Shown here: one piece after another, positions 36,068-49,300 of the stretch | Numbering within the stretch: the first letter of the stretch is position 1 | How the letters are laid out: every line of letters starts with the position of its first letter | Position numbers and translations under genes: made by a program | Notes under the pieces: generated by a model | The model's input: the letters and a program-made list of their open reading frames with translations, nothing else | What the model was told of the DNA's origin: nothing | The model's database searches: none | NCBI GenBank assembly: GCA_033980235.1 | Contig: CM067075.1 | Location: 14,166,716 to 14,230,715, forward strand | Length of the DNA stretch: 64,000 bases | From: Diadema setosum | Taxonomy: Eukaryota > Echinodermata > Echinoidea > Diadematoida > Diadematidae | Direction of reading: 5' to 3'

Positions 36068-36460
36068 GAATCTATGGCGTATGAACGACGCAAGCTTTTA
36101 AGGCTATCAACACTTCATAAAATAAAGCACGGTAACATTGTCATTGATTTAAAGCTCGAGGATTATATCAGCCCCACTCAAGCACCGAGAGGTATGACAA
36201 CCCGAAGTTATCATCCTGATAATTATTCTACTTCACACGGTTTTTCAACTGCTCTCGCCAACTCCTTCTTCCATAGAACAGCGAAGGATTGGAATAGTCT
36301 GCTGAGTAATATAAAGCAGATTCATAAATGTGACACATTTAAAGAAGCGCTCCAGCGTTACCTCCGTTGTGATTAGCTGCACATCACACCACAGTGCTGA
36401 GTGATACTCTATCCAGAGTTTTTCAGCGTATTCATCCAGATCCAGATTCATCCAGTATGC
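36068..36460 (+). mobile_element. LINE reverse-transcriptase C-terminal fragment
   Basis: An open frame of about 100 codons reads ERRKLLRLSTLHKIKHGNIV, then RSYHPDN, then SFFHRTAKDWNSLLSNIKQI and FKEALQRYL. The F-x-R-T-x-x-W-N-x-L-x-x-x-I pattern is typical of the end of CR1/L2/Rex-like LINE proteins. Nothing upstream belongs to it, so it is 5'-truncated. Confidence 0.7.
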
Positions 36461-36861
36461 GCTCTGTATGAATGACTACGATAAACTCACTACCACACAT
36501 TTTTCTCTTTACATGGGACTGATCATTGCCATTGGACTTACATCTACGAGTCGAGACGTATAGGTTTCCTACGGGTAAATTAACGGGCCTTGTTGTCAAA
36601 AAAAGGACCTACATCATACTGTTTAGTCTATGAAACCGTCCGAGTAATATGATAGATAGAAACAGAGTTCGTAAGACCACGGCAATAATGGCTTTACTGT
36701 CACTCGACACTCACCTAGCGTTGCTTGTTGTCAAGGGATGGATACGTATCGCATGCAAAGTGGTTCCCACGTTTTAATAGGTCATGCTCATTAATATTCA
36801 TAAGCTAACCTGCACATACAGTATAAACATGTACTACAGTGTATTAAAAGTATGCACAGTA

Positions 36862-36912
36862 GGGGGGGGGGGGGGGGGGAGGGTGGGGGCGGCGCGGGGG
36901 GGGGGGGGGGAG
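36862..36912. repeat. G-rich tract
   Basis: Two long poly-G runs separated by a short mixed stretch. Potential G-quadruplex former on the plus strand. Confidence 0.9.
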
Positions 36913-37769
36913 AAAGAAAAAAGAGAAGAAAGCCAAAGAGGCTTGCACAATCTAACAATGATCACAACACGAAGGTGTTGCCATCATTTGAAATCACTCC
37001 GGATTTGCTTATTTTTCTTTCTTTTTCATCATCTTTTTTTTCTTAATTGTTTCTTTTTACAGCATTGAAGATAAATGCATTAGTACCCTCGTAGGTAAAT
37101 ATAATGATGTTAAACAGATAAATACAGATATGCAATTAGTGTATTTTACTTCTCTTTTCCTGTGTGTTTTTAATTGTTTATGTTTAGTGTGTGTGCAATT
37201 GTATGTATGTGACAAATTTTGACCTTAAAGTACATCCTCATGGTTTCAGAAGAAAGTTTACTGTAAGATTATGTAATGGAGTCTATCCTAAATGGCAATC
37301 CGTCCATACCTGTGCAACTCTGAGCGCTTACTATTGTGTTCAGACGTAGAGTAGAAGTGCAAAAATGACTGCAGAAAGAAGAAGGTACTCTCCGACACAC
37401 TGCAGGCCCCATCTAATTTGTACTTTGCAGACTTATGTCCATGCATGTATGTGGTACAATGTATAATTCAACCTTGGTGAGTTAAAGTATTTGAATAATA
37501 TGATAATTCAGTTATATTCCGGATTTTTTTTTTTTTTCATTCCTAAGATATCTGGCTATAAATTAGATAGACATTTTTTCCCTTTAATCAAACTAGGGGG
37601 AGGAGGATTAGCTTTCTTAATGGAGTTCAACTGTCAAAGATGTCAATTAAACATATTTACACAGATTTGGTCAATATTAGTTCCCTCACTGCAGTTCATC
37701 AGACTGTTTGTAAGAATATGTATATATTATTTCGAAGTTTGTGGAGAGAGTTTATGTATGGCCATATAT

Positions 37770-37937
<168 letters not shown>

Positions 37938-39460
37938 GTCACAGATACAACATATGATCGCACTCATCTGCAACAGAGTAAGTTCCGTCTTTAATTGTAC
38001 TTAGTAATTTTATGTTTGATTGTTCTTTGGTACTTGTTAAAAATATTTTGTAGTATATTATTGTATATTAAGTTATTACTATGTTTAAACATATTTTTGA
38101 ATTTTCAGAATTTGGATAATTAAGGTTAGTTGATCGAGTTAATTCAATTTTACAACATTTTGGCTGAACGTTGGCGTAACAAATTGTCATTGTAGATTCT
38201 GACAAAGGGCAATCAGCCCAAAAGCTTAATAAAAGGGTATGGAACTACATCGCAGCAACGTCTCCTGTGCAAGATTTGTTGGCAAATATATATGTATATA
38301 TGTATATACATATTTACACTTGAATATATTACAGTATTAAGTTTTACATAATCTTTTGCTCCCTTGTGGTAAAAATATTTTGACAATGCCAGCAGATTCT
38401 TTGGTAGGTATAGAGAATCTTTTTCATTTTTCATGTCTCAACTGTTTATGTTTTATAAACATTTTTTCAAAACAGAAACATCTATAATATGAATATGTAC
38501 ACAAAGTCAGTAAATTGTATCTGCATCAGGTTATTATAAGGAATTGAAAAGCACTTTTAATTGTATCAACTCTCTTCATAGATGATGCATTCTTGATACT
38601 CAACGGTATATGCACTTCTCTCTTGGCAGCGTCCAAATCATTATTGATCTCACTTTCTCTGTCTCACTTTTCTCTTCATTAGATATTATTTGACATAATT
38701 CTAATCAAGTTTTAGCCCCTTTACATACTTATAGACACAAACACATAGACAGAAATTCAGGCAGATACAATTCTATATGTGTTATACAAGCATGAGCAAT
38801 CAAATAGTTGTTTATCAATACATGTATTTATATAGCATAGCAAGTAACTGAGAACCTATATGTAGCATCTATAGTTTGAAATATATGATTCATATATGCA
38901 CACATTTATCTCATTAATATCAAAAATATACATATCTTTAAGCAAAGATGCTCATTTTATATCATTTGAAGCACAAATGCAGGAAATGCAAGATGTGGGC
39001 AGTGAAGGTAGCTATTATATCAGCTCATCGGTTTACTCCTCCAATATAGTCATGAAATTATAAAGGAGCTGGAAGACAATATACAAAAACACTGAGCTTT
39101 TTTGCAAATATTGGGACTGCTCATTTGTTGAATCTTAACTTGCTATAAATGACAACATTCTGACACTTTTACATCAATATTAAATGTTCTGAAAGACACG
39201 CATGCACATTGCATTTTCCCTCATATTCTGAAATACATACAAAAATAAATGTATGTTAATAACAGGTATTTGTCTCTATAAATTTAAACTTGCAATAACT
39301 GGCAATATGCTGGCACTTTACTTTCAGTTCACACTAAAAGTTATGAAAGACATACATGTTGCACCTTTTTTCCGGTCATCTTAAAAAAAAAGCGAACAAA
39401 CAAATGCACATCAATATTTGTCATTTCAGTCAATTTGATCAAGTCATCAGAAAGCGAGTA

Positions 39461-39646
39461 CAGTGCACTTCCGTTATAACATGTGATTATAACGAAATTC
39501 CAGTTACAACGAAGTAAAAAAATTCAGGCTGCAACATTATCCACTCTATGTATTTTTATCGTTTATTTGTTTGGTTGTAATGAAATTTTGATATAACAAA
39601 AGAAAACCAACAGTCCCGAGGACTTCGTTATGACAGGAGTCCGCTG
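39461..39646. mobile_element. Tigger/pogo-like MITE
   Basis: CAGTGCACTTCCGTTATAAC at the left and CTTCGTTATGACAGGAGTCC followed by GCTG at the right are imperfect inverted ends, flanked by TA. The CGTTATAACGAA core is typical of Tc1/pogo-type terminal repeats. Confidence 0.7.
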
Positions 39647-39874
39647 TATATTCATACTGAAAAATTGCACATACAGAGTAACACACATGCAAGAAATGCA
39701 AACATATAGTGACATTCACATTCTTCTTGATTGATATGCAATGGGATTCAAAGTAGAGAATATGACTAATGGTACATATGAAAAGATATATCCTAAGTAT
39801 ATGTATTACAAAGCAGTACGCACGGTAACAATGACATGTTTCATCCAATTTGCATACAATGTACCCGTCATATA

Positions 39875-40861
39875 CACTCAGCAAAAAAAGAAAGTAAACA
39901 CTTTTTCGAGTTCAAAATTTTCATAGAAGATTTTCATGAAAATCAATATATTTCATACCATATTAAAGGTAATTTAATTGGCTATCAATCTAGTAGGTCA
40001 ATATAAAAGGAAACTTTACGCATGAGTGAACACATTTGTTTTTATCCTCCAAAGCACAAAAGTAAAAGTTGCAAAAATTGACATACTGTCTTTCATTTGC
40101 AAATGCCCTTTAAGACAACAATAATAACAAAAGACCAGTTTAACACAATGAGAGACACAAAGAAATGACAAAAAGAAGTTTATATTCTCTCCCTCTCTTT
40201 ATGACCTCAAACAAAATAAAAGTGGGAAACTTCAGGGCGGAAAAAGAATTTTTACTGAACTAAAACTTCAAGTGACATAGGGAGTAAGGGCACGAAGATG
40301 ATTAAATGAACAAAATATCTTTATTTCATTCATTCAATTTAGTAATTTAAGAATTCATAAGACAAATTCAAGAACCAAATATAATTTACAATTTTCCTAA
40401 TTTGAATATTCAATTCAAAATTCTACCATTTTTGCTAATGTTGCTTATTCTCTCATTTCATGTGAATTTGGATTTGACAGAACATTCTTCATTTTCCTCC
40501 ATTATTTTTAGCCTTTATTGATCTTTTGGGCTTTAAAGAATTTAAAGAGATCATAGGTATATTTTTGCAACTGAATCCATGTTCATTATTGTGTCAAATT
40601 TGTCTTTTGTTCTTATTGTTACATGGAAGAGCATTTACGCATGAATGACAACTTGATCGTTTTTGCAATTTTCACTTTTTTGCCTTGGAAGAGAAAAACA
40701 AAGGTGTTCATCCATGCATGAAGTTTCCCTTTTTATTGACTTATCAAGTTGATAGCCAATTAAATTACCTTTCATATGGTATATAATACATTAACATTTC
40801 ACCAAAAATTCTATGAGTAATATAAACTTGAAAAATATTTACTTTCTCTTTTTGCTGAGTG
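39875..40861. mobile_element. Tc1/mariner-like non-autonomous element (987 bp)
   Basis: CACTCAGCAAAAAAAGAAAG at the left mirrors CTTTCTCTTTTTGCTGAGTG at the right, with TA on both sides. Subterminal sequences stay inverted for about 200 bp (GGTAATTTAATTGGCTATCA and its complement near 40750). No transposase frame is present. Confidence 0.88.
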
Positions 40862-41501
40862 TAGTTGCAACCATATGCCCTGCATGATCTACATTGTATG
40901 AAGACATTCAGAACTTTGACATTTCATATCAACCTTCCTATTCCATGTCCCCTCCTCTTTTTAATAAAACTTCCACAATTCTGTTTATTTGATTTTACTC
41001 TGCTCAGCTAAGTAACCTTCAGCACCAAGTGGCATTGCATCTAATACCTACTATGGTCAGTGGCAAGACTAAAATGTAAAAGAAGTTTCAGACAATTAAT
41101 GGTCCAAGGAGATGAGATTCCAGCTGGTATGATTAGAATGCTGTTGATATGTTCCATGCCTGGATAAGCTTCGGCATATGACATAATATTCCTGGTGTAA
41201 TTTCTTCTACTTCATGTATTACAATCATTCTTTTTTCTATCATAAATGAAGTCAGATGATAAAAATCCTTGCCATATTTGTAGAATATCTTGAATTCACT
41301 ATTCATATTAAGCACATTCTGTCTACACACACATGCATCTCTGATTATGATGATGATCTAGCAAGCTGCATCCAACTCAGAAGGTATTTGGTCATGTATG
41401 GAAGACTCCAGGCTCCCAAAGGAAGCACTCTACACTGAGCTGTTAATCCTGAAACATTTGAGGGGTGCTCCAAGAAATGGGTGCATCTTTTCTGGAGTCG
41501 T
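40862..41501. other. Intergenic stretch with no recognised feature
   Basis: No exon or element identified between the Tc1-like element and the minisatellite. Confidence 0.45.
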
Positions 41502-42111
41502 TTGGGTACATGAAGATTGATGGAAAAGATTTAGATTGGGTACATCAAGAATGACGGAAACGGTTTAGATTGGGTACATCAAGAATGACGGAAACGGTTT
41601 AGATTGGGTACATCAAGAATGACGGAAACGGTTTAGATTGGGTACATCAAGAATGATGGAAACGGTTTAGATTGGGTACATCAAGAATGATGGAAACGGT
41701 ACAAATTGGGTACATCAAGAATGACGGAAACGGTTTAGATTGGGTACATCAAGAATGACGGAAACAGTTTAGATTGGGTACATCAAGAATGACGGAAACG
41801 GTTTAGATTGGGTACATCAAGAATGACGGAAACAGTTTAGATTGGGTACATCAAGAATGACGGAAACGGTTTAGATTGGGTACATCAAGAATGATGGAAA
41901 CGGTACAAATTGGGTACATCAAGAATGACGGAAACGGTTTAGATTGGGTACATCAAGAATGACGGAAACAGTTTTGATTGGGTACATCAAGAATGATGGA
42001 AACGGTTTAGATTGGGTACATCAAGAATGACAGAAACGGTTTAGATTGGGTACATCAAGAATGATGGAAACGGTACAAATTGGGTACATCAAGAATGACG
42101 GAAACGGTCGG
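41502..42111. repeat. 34-bp minisatellite, 18 units
   Basis: Unit AGATTGGGTACATCAAGAAT followed by GACGGAAACGGTTT. Copies are nearly identical. A variant with GGTACAAATTGGG joins units 6-7, 12-13 and 17-18, hinting at a higher-order period of five to six units. There are no spacers between units. Confidence 0.97.
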
Positions 42112-43209
42112 GATTGTGTAACAGGCAGAAATGTCCATTCTTTGTTGCAATTAACCTTTTTCCCTTTTCCCCTTTTCCAATTTATGTGGAATAGGCCACC
42201 CCAGATTATTTCGATTAGTTTCTCCCAGTCCACAGCATACAGGAGGAACTACTGTTCCACCCCACTACGCTGGCCTTTTCCCTTACTCTTCCCTTAATAC
42301 TCTACCCCCTTCACTTACTCATGAATTTTGTTAGTTCCTCCTTCCCCCATTTCCGGTATAGGCAATCTGTACACCTTAGCCCTTGTCTCTCTACCACTCA
42401 GCCTCTCTCTCTCTCCCTCTGCGCTTCATAATTCCCCTCCCATTGGTCAGTTGGTCAAGGGCAGTCCCCATGAAGTGGACACATTGCAGTTTTGCACTCC
42501 ACATCTTTTGGGCAAAGGAGCAAGCTCTTTCTCTCCCTGTCATGATAATACTTAAAGTTTGTCATCAGAAAATCATTGTGTTCCAAAGTTCTGTGAATTC
42601 TGCAGAGAGGATTCAGGTCATGGATCAGTGAAGGTCTTTGCTAGCTGTTCGAGAGCCTTCCCATGAGGGTTTGGCAAAGTTGAGAAGTATGATGGCTGTT
42701 GAGCCACGGTTCTAATACTAGGATTAAAATAACATCTCAACGCAACTAATCGACTCAGAGTCCTTTTTCTGTTTCACTTTTCTCTTTCATAGCCACTTCC
42801 ATCAAAATCCCTTTCTACGAAAGAGACATAAAGACCATGGACCTGGAGATGAATAATTCCTTGACGACTTAAGTGACATATGTGTATCTTACCTGCCTGC
42901 CAGTTACACAAAGAAGTGTACACGAGTGGGGAAAAATTACAGTCTACAGTTCTTTAAAAAAAAGTGATATTCCTGTAAAGACCTCTGTCTTGACTTAATC
43001 TTTGCATGTAAATTCAACTACCAATACAGTCCTATCCTGTAAATTTTTTGATAATTCATTCGCAACTTCTTACCTTACAATGTAGATTGCTAACAGATCC
43101 CCTCACCCCCCCCCCTAAAAAAACAAAAACAAATGCAACAACAAAACAACAACAAAACAAAACAAAAATGCTGACAAAAATGCAACCTCTTAGGTGGAGG
43201 TAATGATAA
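42112..43209. other. Sequence downstream of the LRR-like gene
   Basis: May include that gene's 3' UTR (minus strand). Pyrimidine-rich around 42280-42540. No second gene recognised. Confidence 0.35.
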
Positions 43210-43398
43210 TTATGATACTCTACACTTCGGAAGGGTCATCCTTCTCGGTCTCCCACGCTCCAGTAACGGCTGGAGAAGAGTGCCACGCCCTCCACCAGAC
43301 TGAGATGCACCTGTTTCTACATCTGTCGGATGCACCTGAGGGGTGGATGCTTCGTCATCTGATGACAAGGACTCATGTTCTTCAGGAGGCAAGAGTTT
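43210..43398 (-). CDS. LRR-like gene, terminal exon (stop codon, predicted)
   Basis: Begins KLLPPEEHESLSSDDEASTP after ctcaacag and ends LPKCRVS with TAA at 43212-43210. The tail is acidic, then Gly/Arg-rich, and has no recognised domain. Inclusion rests on phase agreement and the open frame only. Confidence 0.5.
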   Translation of the reverse strand, partial: KLLPPEEHESLSSDDEASTPQVHPTDVETGASQSGGGRGTLLQPLLERGRPRRMTLPKCRVS

Positions 43399-46300
43399 CT
43401 GTTGAGTTTAAAAAAGTGGTTTTTTTTCTCTTGTCAGTAGGCCTACATTGTTTCATCTGGTTTCTGGTTTTCTGGTTTATTCTATTCATTTTTATCTATT
43501 CATTCTCCACTCATGGGAAGGATTGCCCTTTCAGTCACAATTAAGGCTGATTTTCCAAGGGGTCCTTGTAATTTTTACTTTGACTATGTCAGCCTATCAT
43601 TCTTTAGCAGAGTTAAATTGTAATTATAATGACTATGATGAAAGTAGTTATAATACCAATGACAATAATAGCGTGGTGATCATGACAATAATAAATAATA
43701 AGAAGAAAAAGAAGACAAAGATAAAAAAAGAAGACAAAGAAGTAAAGAAAATAAGAAACATAATATACTGGTATTAACATTACATGAGGCCAGGCTCAGT
43801 TACGTCGCTCATAAAGCAGTTGACCTTTCAACCCATGTCAAGCCATGTCAAGTTACATGTCCTCTAAACTTAATGCAAGCCTGTACTTGAAGCCTGGACA
43901 AAGTGTGCGGGTTGATATTGGTTCATGAGATTTCAATCAAATTTGTGGGCCCTAACCATACAAAAGCATAACTTTAATACACTTACACATACACACAAAC
44001 CTCACTGTTAGAACAGGCAGACATTCAGCCCAAGAAATCTCAAGTTCAGTATAATACTGTTGATGAATATCCACCTGCAAATAACAGGAAGTGAATTCAC
44101 ATTGTCAGTGGCGGATCCAGGGAAGACCGCACCGGGCGCACGCCCCCCCCCCCCCCCTTTATTTTTTATTTTTTGAAACAAAAGAAATAAAAGGAAAACT
44201 AGATATATCGCTACGGCGACTGATGTGCCTCCGCCATAATGCATGGTTCTCCTAATAGGTCTATAGTACAATGTCTTGACAATGTGTGATGACAGTTTCA
44301 CACAACTGACAAAATATTAAAATGACAGGTTTGCCACAAATGTGCTGAATGTTCACTTTCCTAGAACTAGGTTCAATTGGATGAATGATTAAAATGTCAG
44401 AGTGCAGGTATTTGGGGAACTGATGATATTTACTTGACTTTTGACCCTTTTATAAGTTTATGCATTGAGTAATATTCAAGGTATTGAGAAAAAGTATAAT
44501 TTCAGTATCAAATGGGAAAATAGCATTATCTAAACCTGGCCTTTGACCTTTGACCTCACAGTTCCAAAGAGAATCACTGTTAGGTTGAACATGCATAAAT
44601 ATGCAAGTTTCATGATGATACCTTGAGTTACTTTTGAGATATGGAGGAAAAAGTGCAATTCAGCACTTTCACTTGACCTTTGACCTTTGACCTTTTGGCA
44701 AGAAACTTCCCACAGAATATATATTGGGTAATACATGCATACATCAAGTTAAAGGGGAAGGCTAGTAACTGATCAGTGGGAATCAGTGGAAATGCTGGGA
44801 GATTATTGTTCCAATCCTTATGGGATTCATTCAAGAGTTCATTGTATATCTATTGTTGTGTGAAAATGATTTGCTTCAGAACGGTCTCATATTAAAGTAA
44901 TGTGCAGATTAATGCTCCGTCACTGACCAGGGACGCTAACCTGGAAGCATTAAACTGCACATTACTTGAATATGAGACCATTCTGAAGCAAATTATTTTC
45001 ACACCAACAATAGATATACAATGAACTCTTGAATGAATCCCATAAGGATTGGAACAATCATCTCCCAGCATTTCCACTGATTCCCACTGATCAGTTACTA
45101 GCCTTCCCCTTTAAAACAAAAAAAAAACCTTCAGGCATATTGCATTTTAAGAAAAGTAGTGATATTTTGAGGAGTTGACCTTGACCTTTGACCCATGACC
45201 CCAACTTCCTAGATAATCACTGCCCATTGGTACAAGCATATATACTAAGTTCCATGAAGATACCTTGAACCATTTGCGAGATATGGAGAAAAACATGAAA
45301 TTTCAATTTTTTTTTCACAAAATAACCTGTGACCTTTGACCTTTGACCCTGTGACCCTAAAATCCACACAAAGTATTATCCCCCAAGGATATACCCTCAT
45401 ACTGTGGTAATGTGAATGTTTTTCACAAATCTTTACAAGACAATTTCATAAATGGTTGATTGAGTTTGCCATCCAGGAGCACAAGTAACAGGATGACAAA
45501 TTTATCTCTCATTAAGGAGAAATGTTGGTTATATCCTGGGGAAGATACAATTGTGAGTTGTATTCATGTTAGTGGAAGCATAGTGTGCTCTTCATTTCTA
45601 CACCTATATCAGATGACTACTGAATTTGTGTGATAATATGAAATGCATGAATATTCATCATCCTCATGAATATGCATGACTCCCAGGGTAGTCATTCAAG
45701 TGTGAACATAAATGTTCATACATCACAAAAACTAAGTTCTTTGGTTGTGTGTTCATAAGTTTGTAGAATTATTGTTTTGTAAACAATGATTCATCTGTAT
45801 ATAATAGTTGATTTATATTACAGAGTTTATATGAAACAGTGGAGTTTTAGAGTACAATGCAAAGAAGTTTAATTGTACAAGATGAACTGTTCACTCTGTG
45901 GAGTAATATGGAACACTGGGAGAGCTTCAGTAGTAGCCAAGTACTGAGAGGTGGAACCTCCCAGGAGCTCAGGAGAGCTGAGTAAGTTTTGTAAATATTT
46001 CTTTTATTACTTCCACTACATGTGTGACTTGCATAAGAAATTAAGCACAGACACATCCTGTGTGTAGTAGCCACATACCCAGAGAAAGGTACCTAGGCAT
46101 GTAGCAATTTGTTTTGTTGTTTACAGTAGGTTCAGCTCCGTTGTGTGTGTAAGCGTAAAATGTGCATAGTGTATACACACGCACACACAGGAATGTCGTT
46201 CACTGCACAGCAGTCAGAGTGCATTGGCATAAATGTATCAATTTGAAATGTATCATTTTTAGAGCTAGGCATTCTTGCAGCATGTGTGTATGAAGTTTGC

Positions 46301-49300
46301 AATACACTATACACTATATTCATAATCACAGAGAGTATGTGAAGTTATGAATGAAAAGTGCAATGACAGTGTGGGAAAGAATTTGTGGCAATGTTTATGT
46401 TGACAAAAAGGGGAAAGACCTACTGCAATGTAGTGACATAGTGAATTGTTGCTACTGAGTATGTCAGATATAGCACTACACAATATGCATAATGGTTATA
46501 CAACTTGCACATTGCTAGATACGATTGTCAATATCTATATGTGATATGTGAATAATTTCTCAATATATTCTGTATAGATTTAGATGAGAAATTAATGTAA
46601 AAAATGTAAACACGAGAAATATGTGTTTTGTAATATTGTATAGATTTTACATATAGGCTTATATGTAAATTGTTATCTTTTTGTAGATGAAGGACTTGGT
46701 TACTCAGCTGGTTGGAAAACCAGAGCGATGAGGAGACAGTTGGGTGAGTCAGGATGGCTCGATGGTTCATATAGAAATTACAATGTACTTTCTTGACAGA
46801 ATACAGTTTATGCTTTTGTGTTTCACAAGATGAATATGACAGAATGTTAAAACATGTTATTGTGAAATTTTGTACAGTGTTGATGCATTGAATATCTCAC
46901 AGAGAAGAAAGAATAAGTTCCGTATCATTTTATTGAAATTGTACACTGTATGAACAAAGAAATCAATACTCTTAGCATATTGTCATACTGTTTCTTTGCC
47001 CTGTTTCTGATTTCTTTAAATCTCACAGGGGTCGTCTATTGTAAGGACAAGGTCTCTTCTCTTGTTTAGAGGTCATCTCTTTTACGAGTGAACAAGGTCT
47101 CTTTTAGATGATCATCTCCTTTAGTGGACGTGGTCTCTTCTAGTGATCGTTGTCTTATATTCGTCTTTTAGTGGACGAGAACTTTGGATGTCAACTTTTA
47201 AAGGACGCAGTCTTTAAATGAACGTCGTCTTCAGGTCGTCTCTTGTAATGTCGTCTCTTATCCAGACACAGTCTCTTGTAATGTCGTCTCTTATCCAGTC
47301 TCTCCTTTAAGGACAAGATCTCTTTTCTTGTGTAGAGGATCATCCCCTTTAGTTGACGTGGTCTCTTTTAGAGGTCAACGTGTTTAACATAGTGTTCAAG
47401 CGGTCCAGTCTTCGAAACAGACTTTACCACAGCGTTTACCAGTTCATATGTTTGACATTCGTCAACACAGTCTTAGGTCTTTATGTTAAAAGTTTTGATT
47501 CAGAGTTTGTTGTTTTCAAATTGTAAATAAATTCAGTTTATTCAGTTATATCCTACATGAGAGTGAAAGTGTAGTGGTTTTATCGTCCCACGTGAAAGCC
47601 GGACTACGACATTGGTGTCAGGAGTGGGATATACTGAATAGACTGGATTGGTTGATAAGACACAAGACAACGTTAACAAAGAGTTTGAACAAAGTGATGA
47701 ACAGCGACCCTCAACTGTTGGAAATCTTCGTCGGTGTCGACGATAGACGATAAGGAATCGTCAGGATAGTCGTCGAGGAAGAGACTTTGTAAACATTGTA
47801 CAATTGTGACTAGTAGATACTTAAGTCATTAATTGTGTATTTGATACTCTGTGTATACAATTGTGTATTGTTATTTCTCTCCACGTAAATCAGCAGCATG
47901 CCTCGTGATACTGATACTAGAGGAGTAGGAGCTGGAGATGCTAACAGCTCTGGTATTTCTGAAATGATAGCTGCTCTTACTGGAGCATTTCAGAGTCTTT
48001 CTGCCACTAGAGTAGTTCCTGCAATCAAACTGTCCAAGTTCAAAGGTATTTCAGTGAAACCTGGAGACACAACGATCACTGAATGGCTTGACGAGTTCGA
48101 AGAATACTGCTCATTCTATAAGTTGCAAGGCAGAGAGAAGGTACAGGCATTGCTATCTCATTTAGCTGGACCAGCAAAAGATGAAATTCTCTGTCTGGAG
48201 CAAAATGAGAGAGAAAATTATGAATGTCTGAAATCCGCTTTGAAGTCTAGATTCGCTCTTCGTGAAACCGTGCAGTCTCTTACAAGTCAGTTGCACAGTC
48301 GTATTCAACAGGAAGGGGAATCACTCGCAGCATATAGTAGTGCACTGATCAAGATATACGATCGAATGGAATCGGTTGCATCCACTGATGAGCAGGCAGC
48401 TTTGTGTCAATTACGTGACAGTACACTACGGGAAAGGTTCATCCAAGGTGTACGAGACAAACAAGTAAAGAGGGAAATCAGACGAACAGCACTGGATACC
48501 ACAGGGAAGTCATTTCTTGTCATGAGAAAGGAGGTGCTAGAACTGTTCCAGGACGACAGCATTTCACCATCTAAAGTGAGGATCAGGGAATGTGAGGCAG
48601 AAGCGGCAAGGATCACATCACCTGATAATGTGTGCATGCAACACCTACAAGACGAAATCTTGGGACTAAAGGAGACACTACAGGAAGTGGTGAAAGTAGT
48701 TGCCGAGATGAAGCAGAACTCAGGTGTTCAGCAGCGTCAGAAGAAACAGGAGAAATGGTGCTCCAACTGTGGACAGAAAGGGCATGTCAAGAGTGATTGC
48801 AAATCACCCACAGTTTGCTTTGGATGCAGAGAAACTGGGCATATCCGTCGTGACTGTCCAAAGGAAGTTAAAGATGAGAACAAGAGGAAAACAGAAGCAG
48901 AGGTGAAGGCGGTACATGACACAGGAACAGGTGATGTCATTTCTGACCTGATTGTTGAAAGTCCAACGATGGAAGCAACAATTGCTGGTGTATCTACTGG
49001 GTGCATACTAGACACTGGAGCAGAGACCAGTCTAATTCCAGTCAGGTACTATGAGGAAAAGTTGAAGTCCTCCTTAGGTCCACTCGATGGTACAGGCAGT
49101 GGAGTGAAAGTGACTGGAGTAACTGGAAATATCATTCCCATAGTGGGCTATGTGAGAGCTCCTGTGGTCATTGACGAAAAGGTTGCACAAGTAGGATTCT
49201 TGGTAGTAAGTGATCAGGTCTGTTCCAAACAGAGAAGTGAATTTCCTGTAATTTTGGGATGTAATGCCCTAAAAGCCCTTATGGAGGACAGAGGGGTGCA

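Noticed and set aside
38190..38290. A GGGCAATCAGCCCAAAAGCT-like phrase before AATAAAAG, resembling a retroelement 3' end
   Set aside because: No adjoining coding remnant or tail repeat could be identified, so it was not annotated.
41502..42111. Regular 34-bp repeats resembling a CRISPR array
   Set aside because: Units are contiguous with no unique spacers, and the context is animal DNA.
45847..46770. Three open frames on the minus strand repeated exactly at 51659-52582
   Set aside because: They lie within the two LTR copies; identity reflects the LTR duplication, not genes.
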